Shown: positions 1 to 13,543, numbered from the stretch's first letter. The stretch is DNA of 64,000 nucleotides from Brachycybe producta (GCA_036925085.1 JAUPFP010000005.1:3384501-3448500); one strand, 5' to 3'. Notes: generated by a model not told the origin, from the letters alone. Translations and numbers: made by a program.

Positions 1-1619
1 CTATAAAAATGGTTTATCTTGTGCTTAATAGCAAAAGACTTAACTACTTACTAACTAGAGACTGTGCTAAATGCAACATTGAAAAAGAAAAGAAATGCAT
101 GGAAACTAACAGACCTACAGTATATAACATAATATAGGGCCTGTGGTACAGGGAATATAAGCTCAAAAACAGCATAAAAATGCATTGTCAATATAACCTT
201 TCGAAACCTACTACACTACATAATAATTCCCCAATTTCCCCAATACAAATGTGAAGTTCATTTGAAAGGTAGCATTGAATAGTATCTATGCATGTAGTGC
301 CCAAATAGCACAACCTACATATTAATATGTCTGGTATTAATAATTCGGTTTGGACTTTTATGTTTTGCTTATTTAAAAATGTATTAAAAAGTTATTGTTG
401 AATTGTCCTATTATATTAACAAAAAATTCCAATATTAACATTGAAGAAATTCAACATTGTCATTTATGACTCTTCATTTATAACATTTTATTACATTGAT
501 TCCGATCAACTATTATGTTTTTGTTTGTTCAATGTGTACTGCATATTTAGATGGTTTTGCAGTATATTTGAGAACTTTTATAGCAGTTCAACGCATTCAT
601 ATTTTGATTTTATACTGCATGAAAATCCTAACCTTAGTGATTATTACATATAGATGTGTGTGTGTGTGTGGTTACACGTAGGATTGTTTAATTATTCCAT
701 TTGAGCCAAACAATAGGCGGCTTTCAAATTCAAAAGCAACACCTGTCTGACATGACGAGTTCTAATGAAATAATTTCATTCTTATTCCGTACCACTTGCC
801 AAACCCATACAGTAGATAAGATTAGAAAATAGAATTCTACTCAAGTTATGTTTGATACAATGTGATGACTCAGATGAGACACGTACATGAGCCAAAAAAA
901 TATATGTTTATCACCTTTAAATGCCTCATACATTAAGATGATTTAAGATAAATTTGGCAATACACAACTGTCTTTAGAAAGAAAGAAAAAATGGAAACAG
1001 GGTAAAAACTAAGGATGAGGAGGAGGTGGTGGTAGATGAGGACGAGTGTGAGGTGTTCTTCTTCTTGAGTTTCGTGTGTGACATGTTTGAGACACACATA
1101 AAAGAGAGACAAATACTAAAAACTGACAACAAAAAAAAATGCTATATTCTGACTCGTTTATATAGAGAAACAAGTGATTTACGATTTTGGATGGAACAGA
1201 TAGAAGATAATGATTCTAAAATAAATGTGTACTTTTTTAAAAAAAAAAAAAAAAGACAAAAAACTTGTTCTTTTTCCTTCTTTTATACATTAAAGATCTA
1301 TGTTAAAATGTTGTGAAACAACACAGCAAAGAAAAAGAAATAAATGTAATGTAACTGAATGATAGACATGACACATTGAAATATGCATTAAAAATATCTA
1401 ATATATAATCTAAATAAAAACAAACGGAAGCTTAAAATGTGACATTTGATAGGAAGAAAAAAAAATGACATAGTTCTTTTATTATTTATGAACAGGCCAA
1501 ATATTTTATAGCTTATGATAAGGTAGAAAAAACAAAACAATTCATGATAGTGAGCGCCACCTACAGAACGTACTTTATTGCGTTTTATTTATTTTGAAAA
1601 TGAAAGTTTAGGATTTTAA
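1..1619. other. AT-rich non-coding stretch
   Basis: No gene is recognised. There is a short (TG)n run near 655-670, a GA/GT-rich purine stretch near 1015-1070 and A-runs near 1130 and 1240. The frames that are open here look like low-complexity translations (poly-K, poly-F) and have no family motif. Confidence 0.6.
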
Positions 1620-1824
1620 AAAGGCAATTAGAAATCTGTACAAACAGAAGTTGGCTCCGCCCTTTTTATGACGACCGGCACCATCTAATTGGTTTGTTGT
1701 GTGGTTCGACCTTGAAAAGGGCGGAGCATGTGACGTCAGACTACATAACCAACCAATTAGAAGTTGCATTCGTCATAAAAAGGGCGGAGCCAACTTCTGT
1801 TTGTCCCGATTTCTAATTGCCTGT
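1620..1824. mobile_element. Foldback MITE, ACAGGCAATTAG family, copy 1
   Basis: A 205-bp near-palindrome. The left end reads AAAGGCAATTAG (first bases decayed from ACAGGCAATTAG) and the right end CTAATTGCCTGT. Inside each end lie GAAGTTGGCTCCGCCC and its complement, then an inner inverted pair around CTAATTGGTTTGTT. The centre carries GGGCGGAGC and the octamer TGACGTCA (1731-1738). The flanks share AGGATTT(T)AA, a decayed 9-10 bp target duplication. No coding capacity. A 9-bp TSD with long TIRs suggests the Mutator-like superfamily, which is inference. Confidence 0.85.
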
Positions 1825-4228
1825 AGGATTTAAATCTTCAAAGATACCAAAAGACAATGAGAGTGTTATGCTGTGCATTTAAACTACATTTCAATGTATT
1901 TTTCACTCAGAGAAAAAAAATAATCAGAATACCACCCTAGAAAAAAACGAAAAATGCAAACTATTTTTCAGTTAGGAAATGTGAGCTACATATTATAACA
2001 GAAAAGCGGCCATGTTAGTTTGTCAGGTGACAGGTGATTACCAGGGCTGACAAAAATGCTGATAATTTTTTTTTAAAAAATTTTTAGTTGTGAAAATTGT
2101 GATAAAAATTGGGATATTTTTTCAATTAATTTGAGGACTGTTCTAAAAAACCTAGTGGTTCCTTCAGAAGAATAACATATTCTAACTAGTCTTATTGACA
2201 AGCAAGCATGTTTCTGAACTTTCTAAAACAAATTGCGGCACTTAATGCAGTGTACCTTACTTGTGCTTTATGTTGTCTATATGTACGACACTATATCTTT
2301 GCGTATATCTTGATAAGTTACTCACCGCATTATATTTATTGATACATTTGATGCACACAGGTTTTAAAGATTATAAAAGAAATTCCGTGACCTAATTAAC
2401 AGGCTATCATCAAGACTGAAAGACAAGTATGATGCAATATCTAGTATAGTCGTTTAACATAGTGTGTGTTCGACTTTCGTTTACATTTTCTCTTTTTGGG
2501 CACGCTGTTAGTTTAGAAAGAAAATTTAAAGTGCAATAAGCGTCAGTTTTTGAGCAAAGACACTCAAATGGTAACTATTTAAAATTTGAATTATGTTCAT
2601 GTATTTCAACTAAAGACACCTGTGAAATACAGTGCTGTCATTACTTTCTCTGCTGATTAAAATGTCATCAAAATTTATAAAAGTGACTCCAACCTTATTA
2701 TGACTGCCAATGCTTGTGACTTCATTATAAAAAGCGACTTTCACCAGTACTTATTTCACACCCTGTATTTTTTTAATAAAATAATAAAGACTATTGTTGC
2801 ATTATGTTACTTGTGTATGATGTATGTTAACAAAAATGGTTAACATTCCCTATCAAGGCATTGCATTAAAACTTGTAAACATGTAAATTATTAACAGCAT
2901 TTTACATACAAAAAATTAAAATAAATTTTCTTTATAAAAATTATATACATCGCAGACAAAAAAAAAATTGCCAAGAAAATAATCTATTTACATTCGCATG
3001 TGTGTCATTATAATTATGAAGCCATAATAGACGCTTTTTCTATTGATAAGTTATCAGGTGGATGCACAGTGCAATGTAATTTTGAAGAAGAAGAAGAAAA
3101 AAAAAGCCTAACAGTTAATGTTGTTGCAATGTAAATTTTAACCCATTATGTAATGCTGCTTTTTTTTAAAAAAAAACGCCTAACTGGATTACTGTCAACT
3201 ACAAACTTCTATTAACTGCTACTGATAAAACATTCTTCATTTGCATATTAACATTGATAAGTTAAAAGTAAAAAGCTCAAACATATCACAAATGACGTCA
3301 TTTACAGCACTAAAAAGCTGCCAACATATAGTACTTTTGTTAATGCAGATTTATAGTCTACACAGCTCAGTAGAATATGTTCACATATGTAAATAACGAT
3401 AAATTAATCTTCAGTGAGGATCTTAACATAAAGAAGTTTTATTTTGACATTATTTGCAGATTCGTCCAAACATAAAGCAACTTTGAACTTTAAAAAAAAA
3501 CACATTTAGATTTTAATTAAAATTTAATTGAGACAAAAAGAAAAGAACAAAGAATATTTACTGAAGACCCGATTCCATTTGTTTACAAGTGACTACCAAA
3601 ATAAGTAACACATGACTTGTTTTATTTAAGTAATCACCTTATGACCATTCAATGATCAGGTAGGTAGGTCTCTATTTCTCAAAGCGACAAGTCTGATATT
3701 GACTAGTGAAAAAAAAACTAGTCAGTAATTGAAAAATGACATTTATCTGTTTCACGAACCACTTGGGCCTTGTGATAAAATAATAAGTGGTTGTGCCATA
3801 AGGTTGCCTCCGAATTGGGACGTAAATTCTCACAGAGTGGTTATTATGTTATAAGTGGTTATCTGCATGACTGATACAAGTATGATGCAATACCTGGCAC
3901 AGTTATGTATGAAACGTCATTTAAAGTGTAATCAACACTCAATTATATACTGTTCATCCACTGATACTTTTGCAAACTGTAGTTATGATTCTTTCTATTT
4001 AAATAAAAACGTTTGAAAATAGCCTACATGCTAATTTCTATAGACGAACAGAAGTAGATCACTGAAAATTCTTTTCTTTCGTCAAAAACAAGGCGCAGAA
4101 TGCCCAGTCAGGCATTTTTTTTTATTTTTTTTTTGCTTAGTATGCTGGCTAATTAAAAAAAACATGGCTGGTTAAAAAAATTCACCGGTTTTCTTAAGAT
4201 ATGGTACATCTAATGATACTAAAAGTCC
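1825..4228. other. AT-rich non-coding stretch
   Basis: No gene or complete element is recognised. The phrase ACAAGTATGATGCAATAYCT occurs near 2425 and again near 3876, hinting at two fragments of one old dispersed repeat. A GAA-type microsatellite lies near 3085-3105. One TGACGTCA octamer is at 3293-3300, outside any recognised element. Several A/T homopolymers occur. Confidence 0.5.
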
Positions 4229-6000
4229 GTTCTCACGGTAACACTGATGGCCTGACACACCGATGTCATGAAATGTCATGACATCCGCTGCCACAACAGT
4301 ATGTATAGAGCTTGTTGGCTCAACAAATTGGGTTGTCGTGACATTTCACTGAAAACTGGTGGACGTTGCAACTGCTTGCAGAAGTGTTTGCTTGAGTGTG
4401 GAAGCTAGTTGACGGTAGTGTCATAATAGCACTAGTGACGCGGTGCCGCATATCAAAGCGTTTGGCTATGCGACAGCACTGCCATGACACTGCGACGGTG
4501 GCACTAAAAACTGTTTCTACAATGACACTATACCTGCAGGATAATTTCATAGAAATGGAGGAGGGGGCGATTCCCAAGCTACTATTATGAACTAAAAAAT
4601 TATTAGCCATACTATTATGATACTAACATGTGGATCACAAAATTGATATGTAATTTTTATTTTATCCTTATGGACCGACATTAAGAGGGTTACAGAAGCG
4701 TCACGGACGTTTTCTTTTGACAGACGACACTGATTGCTGTGTCTGACATCAGAGGCGCCACTTGTATTGAATTAGCATAGACATAATGCTAATTTAAATT
4801 TCAAACATACAGTTAGGTTTGGTAGCCATTATCTGGAGATAACATAAGTTTTTAAAATGTGACTCAAACTGTAATAAATATTAGATTGTTTAATAAAACT
4901 GATAAAAAAAAATGTCAGACTTTAAATCAGCCTTTAAATATTTTTAATTAAGTATTTAAAAAGGTGTTTTTTTTTCCTATGCAAAATCTCATAGGAAAAA
5001 AAAAACTACATATTTGGTAGCCATTATCTTATTTTTACAAAAGAGATAATAGTAAAATAAAAAAATGTGGTGGTAGATTTATTTGTTTTCTATAAGAACA
5101 ATTAAATTTTATTACCTAATTGCATACGTTTATTTTTATATTGAAGTAAAAGTCAATCAATAAGAATCTGATTCAGTCAAGGCCTGGTTAGAGAGTACGT
5201 ATTTGAATTTCGTTTGAACCAAAATGAGCGCGCATGCGCAGAAGCGGTTTAACGCCGTTTGAGAAAGTTGAAAACGACGCCATTTTTCCACCGCTTCGAT
5301 GGAAAACGACGTCATTTTAAAAAGAATAACCAACCCTACATGGAAGATTTCCGATTAAGGTAAGAATATTAAGTGGAAAGAACAATAAAATTTAAAAAAA
5401 TCTACCTTTAGCAGCGATTTTGTAGTCAAAAATGACCACACAAATCGCCGTATATAAGGTGAATGATATCGTTTAGGTTTTTATTAAGAGTCGCTTCCCT
5501 AACTAAAATTATTTTATTTTATTACGAAATTTCGCTAAATCTTTATTTTTATATTTATTTTTTTCAAAAATTTAAAAAAATTTGCCAGAAAAAAGCAAAA
5601 TAAAATACGTTGGTGACTTAAATCACGCTAACGGACATCCAAGATGGCGGAAAAAATTTGTCCGTTGTAGCCTCTAATACATAGCAAAAAAATTACCATA
5701 TGTACATAATAAGGTGTATGAGAGCGATGCGAGCACCATCTATGAATATGTTTAGAAATTAATCTACTTTGTAACCCTCTTAACACAGCCTGTCAGCATT
5801 TTTGAACAATAACCAAAACAATTCTTCAAATTACTCAAAACATTTATTTTACATCAGTATTTCAAAAATAAAAATGTTGCACATTAAACATGGCTTTGGA
5901 AAGACAGATGACAACCCCACGTTGATCCTACATGTACAGTATGTGCGGGCGCCCATGTACTGCGACAGCAGTGTGGCGACATTAGTGTTACCGTGAGAAC
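4229..6000. mobile_element. TIR element of about 1.8 kb (non-autonomous), hosting a nested insertion
   Basis: The left end GTTCTCACGGTAACACT at 4229 is matched by the inverted end AGTGTTACCGTGAGAAC finishing at 6000; similarity continues inward with gaps for about 40 bp (GACACACCGATGTC against CACACTGCTGTCG). I see no clear target duplication, so the exact ends and superfamily are uncertain. No transposase frame is visible. Without the nested TTAA element (4685-5779) the element would be about 670 bp. Confidence 0.6.
4685..5779. mobile_element. TTAA-flanked piggyBac-type non-autonomous element (nested)
   Basis: TTAA at 4681-4684 and 5780-5783 bracket an inverted pair, GAGGGTTACA at the left and TGTAACCCTC at the right. 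TTAA target duplication is the hallmark of piggyBac. The 1095-bp interior has no long frame. It holds a direct repeat of TTTGGTAGCCATTATCT (about 4818 and 5012), a hairpin built on TTTCCTATG/CATAGGAAA near 4970-5000, and a more GC-rich patch at 5220-5340. It sits inside the 4229-6000 element and is therefore the younger insertion. Confidence 0.7.
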
Positions 6001-8818
6001 GTTGCTTTAGTTCATTATGTTCATATTTTGGAAATTAAAAAACAAACAAAAAAAATACTGCTCGATAATACGATATTTGAGGTGAAAATACGGCGCACCG
6101 CATGGCCTCTTAATTAATTAGTATAGCCCACAAAGTAGATAAAATAGTTACTTATCATGAATTCACGCACAATAGAATAAATAATACTAAAAAAAGTAGA
6201 CGTTCTGCATGAATTTGGTTAATGTTATATGGTTACAACACACGAACACAGCCATGTTGCAGTTGTGTCAGCAGAAAATCATTTTCTTATATCAATGTCT
6301 CTTTTTGCACCATTAGATTAATGCAGAAAACTATCATTGAATTTTAAACAGTGATTTGAACCCACTTTTTTCCATAAAAAGGGCGACTCCCCTACAATGC
6401 ATCATAAAAGAAGAAAGGGGCAAATAATTTTAGCCATTCAAAATTCACAGCTGTATTTCATTTCAATTCGATACAGGTCATTTTTATTCAAAGCTAGCCA
6501 CGCCCATATTTAGATGCAAATGACTTTTCACATAGTGGCGCACTGCATTTGACAAATGTCAGCATTCTGACATTTTGTATGCAATGCACACCCTTAATAA
6601 AAGGACACTTGGGCAAAATAAATAGTCAAATTTCTGAGATATCACATAACAACTATGTCCTGACTCTCCGATTCCTGTCTTCAGTGCACTTTGCTAAGCA
6701 TTGATAAAGGAAATGACATCAAAATAAGCAACCTATAGTAAAACATTTCAGATACAGCCATTGAAAAAAAAAATGCTGCCACAAACACTCTAGTTAATTG
6801 TAGTAGTTAGTAGATTCTTGTCCTGGGTAAATATTCTGGAGAAGATGACGGAAAACATAATAAGACTAACATATTGCAGAATTGACACATCTAGTTCATA
6901 ATCGTATGACAGTTACAAAACTCAATTACAAAACATTTATTTTGTGAAAAAAACTCAAGGACCAGGACCAGCTTTTGCTTTTTCAAAATACTAAACTTGA
7001 CAATTACTATTACTATTTGTGACAATTTCTATTACTATTAATATTGTGACAATTACTATTTGTGACTGTTTCAAAAAATAAAATCCATTTATTATGATAT
7101 TCTAGTTTCTAACATAGGTCAAGTTTCTTTAAGAATTTTTTTCCCCTCATATCATTTGATTGACAAAAAATCCCTCTCCATTAACCATGGTCATTCTAGA
7201 CAGCTGTTCATGAATTAAGTTCTGAAAAAAAAAAAGGTTGTGAGAGTACACATCATTAACAGAAATATTAAAGAAACACTAAACTGTACTTCTATCTAGT
7301 GTCACGTTTTTACACCAACTGAATGAATATCATCTAAATTAATATATACAAAATACAATGAGTGGACAATATGAGTATACAGTATATCAATGCTTAGGAT
7401 ACGATCAATTCTTATATCCCTTCCCATTTTTTGTTTGTTTGTTTCAAAACTCATAAATCTTATTTGCTGACATTTTCAGCGATCTGTTTAATGAATAACT
7501 TTTCAACACAGAACATTTTTGCTCCCCGTGGAATCCAACCCACCCTTGAAGATCAAAATTTGCTTCATCATTTTAGCACATCCCAAAGCACATATCTCTC
7601 ACAACTAACATCATAATAATATCAATGACAATAAAATAGCTATCGTCCTGTGATATGATGATTAGAGAGAGCGGATTTATATGTAGTTGCATATATGTTG
7701 CTTGCTTTAGGATGTACATAACCGGCACTGGAAACACAGTAGAAGTATAAGGACGTAAATTACGGAATTTTGTGCAAATAAATGCATAGTTTCCATGCTA
7801 TTGTGGGGATATTGGCTGTTTAAAGAGACCATTACCTCCAGAAATATCTTGTCAAGACTTACCCAACGCTTGTCAAAACGATTTTTAAAATTTAAAATAA
7901 GTCATTCATATGATGTAAATTTGTAATGTAAATTTAATGTTTTTGTCGCATTTTACACTTTAAAGTTTTAATATTTTCTCTATATACACTTTTATTAAAA
8001 TAATAAAATAAATTTTTCATCCTGAAATATTCTCAAAATTGTTCAATGGCAGGCCTACTAGGTACAGGGGTAATTTATTAACATGTAAGTTACTAATGCA
8101 TGTGGCTTTAAACTATAATCTGTAAAATTAAGTTATCGTTAGGATAAATCCATACACCAGGTTTAAAAACATTATTTTACATTTTATCAATCACATTTAC
8201 AAGAATATTCAATGAGTTTTATGCATATTTTCATGTTTATTTCAAAAGATTTTTTTTAAATATAAATCCACTCTGCAGTTAAGATCTAACACAGCAGTGG
8301 TGTGCCACAATGTAGCCTACTTCAAGTGTCATCACTTATAAGTCAATTTTATGTAAAACATGGGCAAAAGCAATATGACATAAAAGGTGAGCTCCTCAGC
8401 ATATGAGCAAAGGCTGGGACGGACACAAGGAATGCTTTTTATTCGGGGCATTTACTCCACTTTATTATACATAAAGATAATTCAAAAACAGAAGTAAATG
8501 CTCAGACACTAGAAAAAAATGCGAAGTTGCAAACATTTGCTATCATCCTTTTTCTACCAGACTAAATGACACAAGCCTAAATTTTTTTAACCTTTCTGAC
8601 CTCACAAACTTCACCTTCCGGTGAGACAGCTATAGATCCATTTTTGACCGTTTAAAATGCACCATTAGATTTGAGATTTGAATTATATTCATGTGCATGA
8701 AATGAAACATCGATTCCTTAAAACATAGTAAAAAGCCAGGAACTCTTTGTATTTTTTTTTGCAGATAATTGAAATAAAAATGTGCATGTGTAGCCACAGT
8801 TTGGAGAACAGAAAAGCA
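6001..8818. other. AT-rich non-coding stretch with short tandem repeats
   Basis: No gene is recognised. A short imperfect tandem repeat, GTGACAATTACTATTACTATT and variants, lies near 6996-7070. A GTTTGTTT run occurs near 7430. Nothing else is assignable. Confidence 0.5.
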
Positions 8819-8907
8819 CCAAACTCAATCAACACTGGTCCAGAGAAGATACAAGCAAAGCTTGTGTCTGGTAAATAACATTATACAGAAAGCTTGATTG
8901 AGTTTGG
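8819..8907. repeat. Short palindromic hairpin repeat (89 bp)
   Basis: CCAAACTCAATCAA (8819-8832) pairs exactly with TTGATTGAGTTTGG (8894-8907), and an inner pair AGATACAAGC/GCTTGTGTCT lies near the middle. The arrangement looks like a tiny foldback MITE. No target duplication was identified. Confidence 0.6.
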
Positions 8908-8951
8908 CAAAGTTGTAAACGTAGGTAAGACTAACTATAACACTTCTAAAA

Positions 8952-9280
8952 AAATTACGAGAAATCTATAAATAAACTTGTATTTTTGTTCATTTGTACC
9001 GAAGGCTCATTCAAGAAATACTGAATGGAATTTACTTCCAGAGGATGTTGTGCATGGAGAAACATATTTTGGAGGATTCATTGGAGGGTTATTCCAACAA
9101 TCCATATAATCGTGCTCCACTTGATTTTGACTTTACATATGTATGGACGAAAATGTTATTGTATTTGTCAGTATGTTTATTTGACAATGTATTTCTCGTG
9201 CTGCTTTTGATCTCAGTTATTCATCTGCCATAGGACCCCTGGACTGCTTGCAGAGTAATTATTCAAACTGAAATTCAAAC
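8952..9280 (+). pseudogene. LINE (CR1/L2-like) 3' end, reverse-transcriptase C-terminal relic
   Basis: One frame translates to SFVPKAHSRNTEWNLLPEDVVHGE followed by a stop a few codons later. This fits the C-terminal tail of CR1/L2-type ORF2 proteins, where an SFFPRTIREWN..LP.DVV pattern is usual. Downstream, GGACTGCTTGCAGAGTAATT matches the same segment of the other two LINE tails in the window (near 20965 and 41545), marking the shared 3' untranslated end. Heavily 5'-truncated and not functional. Family recognition is from memory of the motif; the homology between copies is direct. Confidence 0.75.
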
Positions 9281-11785
9281 ACAACAACAACAATTCGCAA
9301 CACGTTGGTAGGCCAAAACAATTGTGTTTCCGCTCGTGAACTGAAAGTTCAGCGAGTTTCCATTCTTTTTACTGACATACAATGTTTACAGGTGGCATTT
9401 GCCCATTGAGGTTTACTAGTAAACTGTGACACACGTAAAGTAACTTGAGGTTGCTTTTTATGTGAACCACAGTGGTATCAAAAGTAGAAGTGTCACATTG
9501 TTTCAAATGCAGTAGGCCTACTTGCAGCAGAGTTCATCTGATCGTCATTCAGCATGATGTCAGTTGGTTTACTGAGTAGGCATTCAATTGAAAAGCAACA
9601 CTTGTAAAAAAAAACATGCTTGAGCTGGAAGTTTTCTCTTTCCGAAAACTGCTGCTTCAAGAATGTTTTCAACATTAGTTTGAACTTTGGAGGGCACAAT
9701 AATAAAAATCTCCAAAATACCGTACAATAGAAAACTTAACGAAATGCAGTACTGCAAAGGTTCAATGGTTTCCACAATTATCAACATGCTATAGGCAACT
9801 AATTATTTTCTGTACCGGTATTTCATTTAGCAAGCTTAACAAGGCCTTTTACTTGAACTTTTTTAAAGTTCTTTAGCTGTTGAGAACATTCTACTTGATT
9901 ATTATTAGTTCAATTACCAGAAAATCAATAATAAATTTACAGAAGTGCCTCAACTGGCGGTCAGCACTAGCGTTACGAGTTACAAACTATATAGCTACTT
10001 GGTCCATTTATGGTCACGGTGAAATAAATACATTACTTAAGCTCAACATAAAACACTGTTTTTCAGAAATTGTGTGTTTCTGGTAGAAAAAAAAAAGACA
10101 TAAAATAGAATCAGTTGAGTTTCCTCTACTTTCCCCTGACATACACACCTCCACCCCACCTCAATGTAATTACCTCAGACATACTAACCACATTCAATAA
10201 CCGAAATATAGTATTATGAGTTTCAGATGATGGTTGATACTGATAGTAACGCAACAACTAAATGGCCATTGAGAATCTTTGATGTCTTTCTTCTCAGAAA
10301 AATTTCGACATGTCCCCCCCCCCCTCCCTCTTTCACTCTCTCTCTCTCTCTCTCTTCATTTTCTGAGCTTACAAAAATCCTCTTTTAACTCTCTTTCAAA
10401 TATATGGCCGAATTATGACAACAATAAGTTAGTTGGATGGGTTTTTTTTCTCTCAACAGCGTGTATATTTGCGATAACGTGTTCGTAAAGGCGTGTCTGA
10501 AGATCCACCTCAATGTTCTTTCTATAGGGTCCCTACTTAACATTGAGGCTAAGTTACACCTAATTCTTTTTTTTTTCTGTTATGTTGTTGCACTTTCAAA
10601 ACACCGATTGTATAAAGCCCAAACACAACAAATCCAACAATCAATTGCACTTATGTAGGCCTTTTACATAGACATATTATATATATAGAGAATGATGATG
10701 TAAGTTGTGTATGTGTGTGTATCGAAGTGTGTGTATTACATGTGGTAACAGATACAACTCTGTATTTCTAACTTGTACAATTCTTCCCAACTGAATCAGT
10801 CTGTGGACATGTTTAGTAGTGATAGATGCCGATTAATTTCCACAGTTACTCAAGTGTATCACATCGTGTAGGGAGAGGAAGGAGACATTGTTAACTTTGC
10901 GTCCACATACATGTATATCCATCCCACACTAAACCCATATAAAGACGTTTATATTTTGGTGCTAATAACATGAAATAGAATTTTGTTCCATTTTACGAGA
11001 TACATACACTTTTTTTTTTCTTCTTCAGAGTCTTCTTTAGAAAACATTTGACAATGTTGACAACCAATGATAACAAGAAATAAAAACCACATTCATTTTT
11101 CTATTTGACAGCAGCAAATTCAAAGTTATTTTGTTTTTTAAAACCACAATTTTTAGTTAGATTTAAGATTCTAATTCGCGATAATATTAAAAATAAATGT
11201 GAACCTTATTGTCTACTTTATGTGAGAAGGGCCAATTATTGTAAAATAGTTATGCTTTTTGCGGGCCATATGTGTGTCACCCATATGTCACCCTAAATAT
11301 TGACATTTTCTTAATTAATATCAGTTTGTAAAAATGAATTGTGTAAAATTCAGACTGAATTCGATCAAGTATGCAAATTTATTAAGTTCTATCATTCAAC
11401 TATTTGTTCTGAAGTACAACAGATCATCCACTATATTAATAAACATATATGGGATTAAAATTGCACCTATACAAAAAAAAACCTCGACATAACATACCAA
11501 ATGAAAGGGTTCCTACTAGTCTACCTGAAAGTACAAGAGAAAAAAACCTGGGGAAAATCTCAAAAGTTATAAAAACCGTAAATCCCCACCGCCTCCGTAC
11601 GTTTTCATTAATAGAAATGTACATTCGCCATTACATTCCTCGTTGCATTATACAGTATAAGTCAACCTTAGACTATGACTTTACTTCTCCATGTTAAAGC
11701 GTTGACTGCATGTTCTTAGGCAAAAGTGATGCCAGCTCCGTCTGGTGCATTATTTTTTACAGAAAATCGGAGTGAAAGTCTGTTT
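9281..11785. other. AT-rich non-coding stretch with C-run/(CT)n and (GT)n tracts
   Basis: No gene is recognised. A poly-C run followed by (CT)n lies near 10312-10355, and GT-rich repeats near 10695-10735. Short frames here overlap these repeats or end in random stops. Confidence 0.5.
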
Positions 11786-11912
11786 TTTTGTGTGTGTGGT
11801 TCGACGTTGATTACATAACCAAGAGTACATAACCAACCAATTAGAAGTTGCGTTCGTCATAAAAAGGGCAGAGCCAACTTCTGTTCGTCCCTCCTGATTT
11901 CTAATTGCCTGT
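11786..11912. mobile_element. Foldback MITE, ACAGGCAATTAG family, copy 2 (5'-truncated)
   Basis: The right half of the element is preserved: GTGTGGTTCGACGTTGA, then CATAACCAACCAATTAGAAG, CATAAAAAGGGC and the terminus CTAATTGCCTGT. The outer left arm is missing; similarity starts inside a T/GT-rich stretch at about 11786. The TGACGTCA centre is lost. Confidence 0.75.
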
Positions 11913-11914
11913 GT

Positions 11915-11951
11915 CATAGCCTCCTATAGATAGTATCTATAGGAGGCTATG
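11915..11951. repeat. Perfect 18-bp inverted repeat with one-base spacer
   Basis: CATAGCCTCCTATAGATA (11915-11932) is followed by one G and then its exact reverse complement (11934-11951). It starts three bases after the terminus of the truncated MITE and is bracketed by GCCTGTGT on both sides. Such a structure can arise from aborted transposition or template switching. No protein or RNA gene is implied. Confidence 0.9.
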
Positions 11952-13210
11952 CCTGTGTAGTTCTTCATCGGCCATACTTTTTATACTAATATATAAAAAT
12001 ACACCCTACATAGCTACAAAATGAACTCGTCCAAAACTTGACTTTTACTATCAAGTTCATATACTATAGTCCTGTTAGAGGCGCCACGTGGAAAACGACG
12101 ATGCATAACTGTCAAACACAAAATTTCGGGAGTTGCCAGTCCGTAAAGTAATAGTCTAAGAGTCAACCATTATGGAATCCATACACTGTGCATATTATAG
12201 ACTTATAGTGTTAGACGCCATGTAGGCACTATGTACAGATAATTACTTTAAAATTTGACCTCCACCTACATGCATTTATTATATGTATTAGCTCTCAATA
12301 TGTATTCTCAATAGTAAGTAGTCTTTGCATAATGTATAGCTCAGTATATAAGTCTTTGATTGTGTTATAATCTCTTTGCTTTTGTGCAAGTTGCACGACG
12401 TGTTTACAAGTCACTTATAATATACATGCGTATTTGTACGTGTATGTTGTACAGCAGTGGTTCTGAAAAGATGCACAACAAAATTTTGAATTTTATGTAC
12501 AATATATTTAAATATATTTTAATAAATGTTAAGATTTTTTAAAATTTTTTTAGGAAAAAAAAAAAACAAAACGTTCCTATTGCATTTTAACGACTAAACA
12601 TAAAATGTCAGATATTTAAATTACAAATTGAAGGGAAGCTGAAGATATTTGTAAAAATTTGTTAATTCGCATACAAATTATGGATAAAACTCATATGCAA
12701 TGGATGACACATTAAACTGTACAACAATTTAGTGATTAATGTTAATCCTGCATAAGACTTCGAGTGAGATCTGACTATAGTTCAAATTGATATAAAATTA
12801 TTCAAATAAGATTGAAGTTTATAAAAATAATTAATTCAATTAAAGTGTTAATTGCAAGTAGACTCGAAACAAATTTAAATTTTAGCCAAAAAAAACCCCA
12901 CGGAATGGGTTAACACTTTCCTGAGTAACTTCATTGTGATGTATTGTCACATCATGCATAAACAATTGTTTGTAAACAATAAAATGAAACAATCATACAG
13001 ATAAAAAAATATAAATCCTCCAAAGTTGATGCAGCAAAACTGTCACTCCACCCAGCAACCACTCTTTTTTTCCCCATTTTATAACCCTTTCAAACAATAT
13101 AAAAAACAATGATGTTCAGTCATCAATAGATATATAAATGCAAATTAAATTATATGTTCAGGTGGTTAATCTAGTGATGCAGTGGCCAAACATTTTTTTT
13201 TTACTTGGAC
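11952..13210. other. AT-rich non-coding stretch
   Basis: No gene is recognised. Two roughly inverse or similar patches, TGTTAGAGGCGCCACGTGG near 12072 and GTGTTAGACGCCATGTAGG near 12209, may be the remains of one dispersed repeat. The rest is A/T-rich. Confidence 0.45.
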
Positions 13211-13543
13211 CAGTGCCACAACTAGGAATTTTCTGCCTGGAGACTACATTACTGTGAACACCTCTTAGCTCCCTACAGACTACTCACACAAATCTGAGTT
13301 GCTTGTATTATTGTAAAGTGTGAATAATTGGGAAATTATAGGCTTACAAGTGTTTGCTTAAAATCAGAGAGGGGTTTACTAGTGTGAATAATTTAAATAA
13401 AGAAATAGTTGGGGGGGAAAAAGTGGACTTTCAAAATGAAATAAATATATTTTTTTTAATTTTAATTTTTAAACTTTGGACGCCCCTGTTTGTTGGCGCC
13501 CGGAGATTAACTTTCTCCTATTCTCATCGGTGTTGCGCCACTG
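13211..13543. mobile_element. hAT-type MITE (CAGTG...CACTG)
   Basis: The 333-bp element starts CAGTGCCACAACTAGG and ends GTTGCGCCACTG. Flanking octamers ACTTGGAC (13203-13210) and ACTTAGAC (13544-13551) differ at one base, as expected for an old 8-bp hAT duplication. The interior contains GGCGCCCGGAG and is otherwise A/T-rich; no transposase segment was found. Confidence 0.8.

Noticed and set aside
5220..5340. CpG-richer patch (GCGCGCATGCGCAG) as a possible promoter
   Set aside because: It lies inside the nested TTAA element and no nearby gene start is visible.
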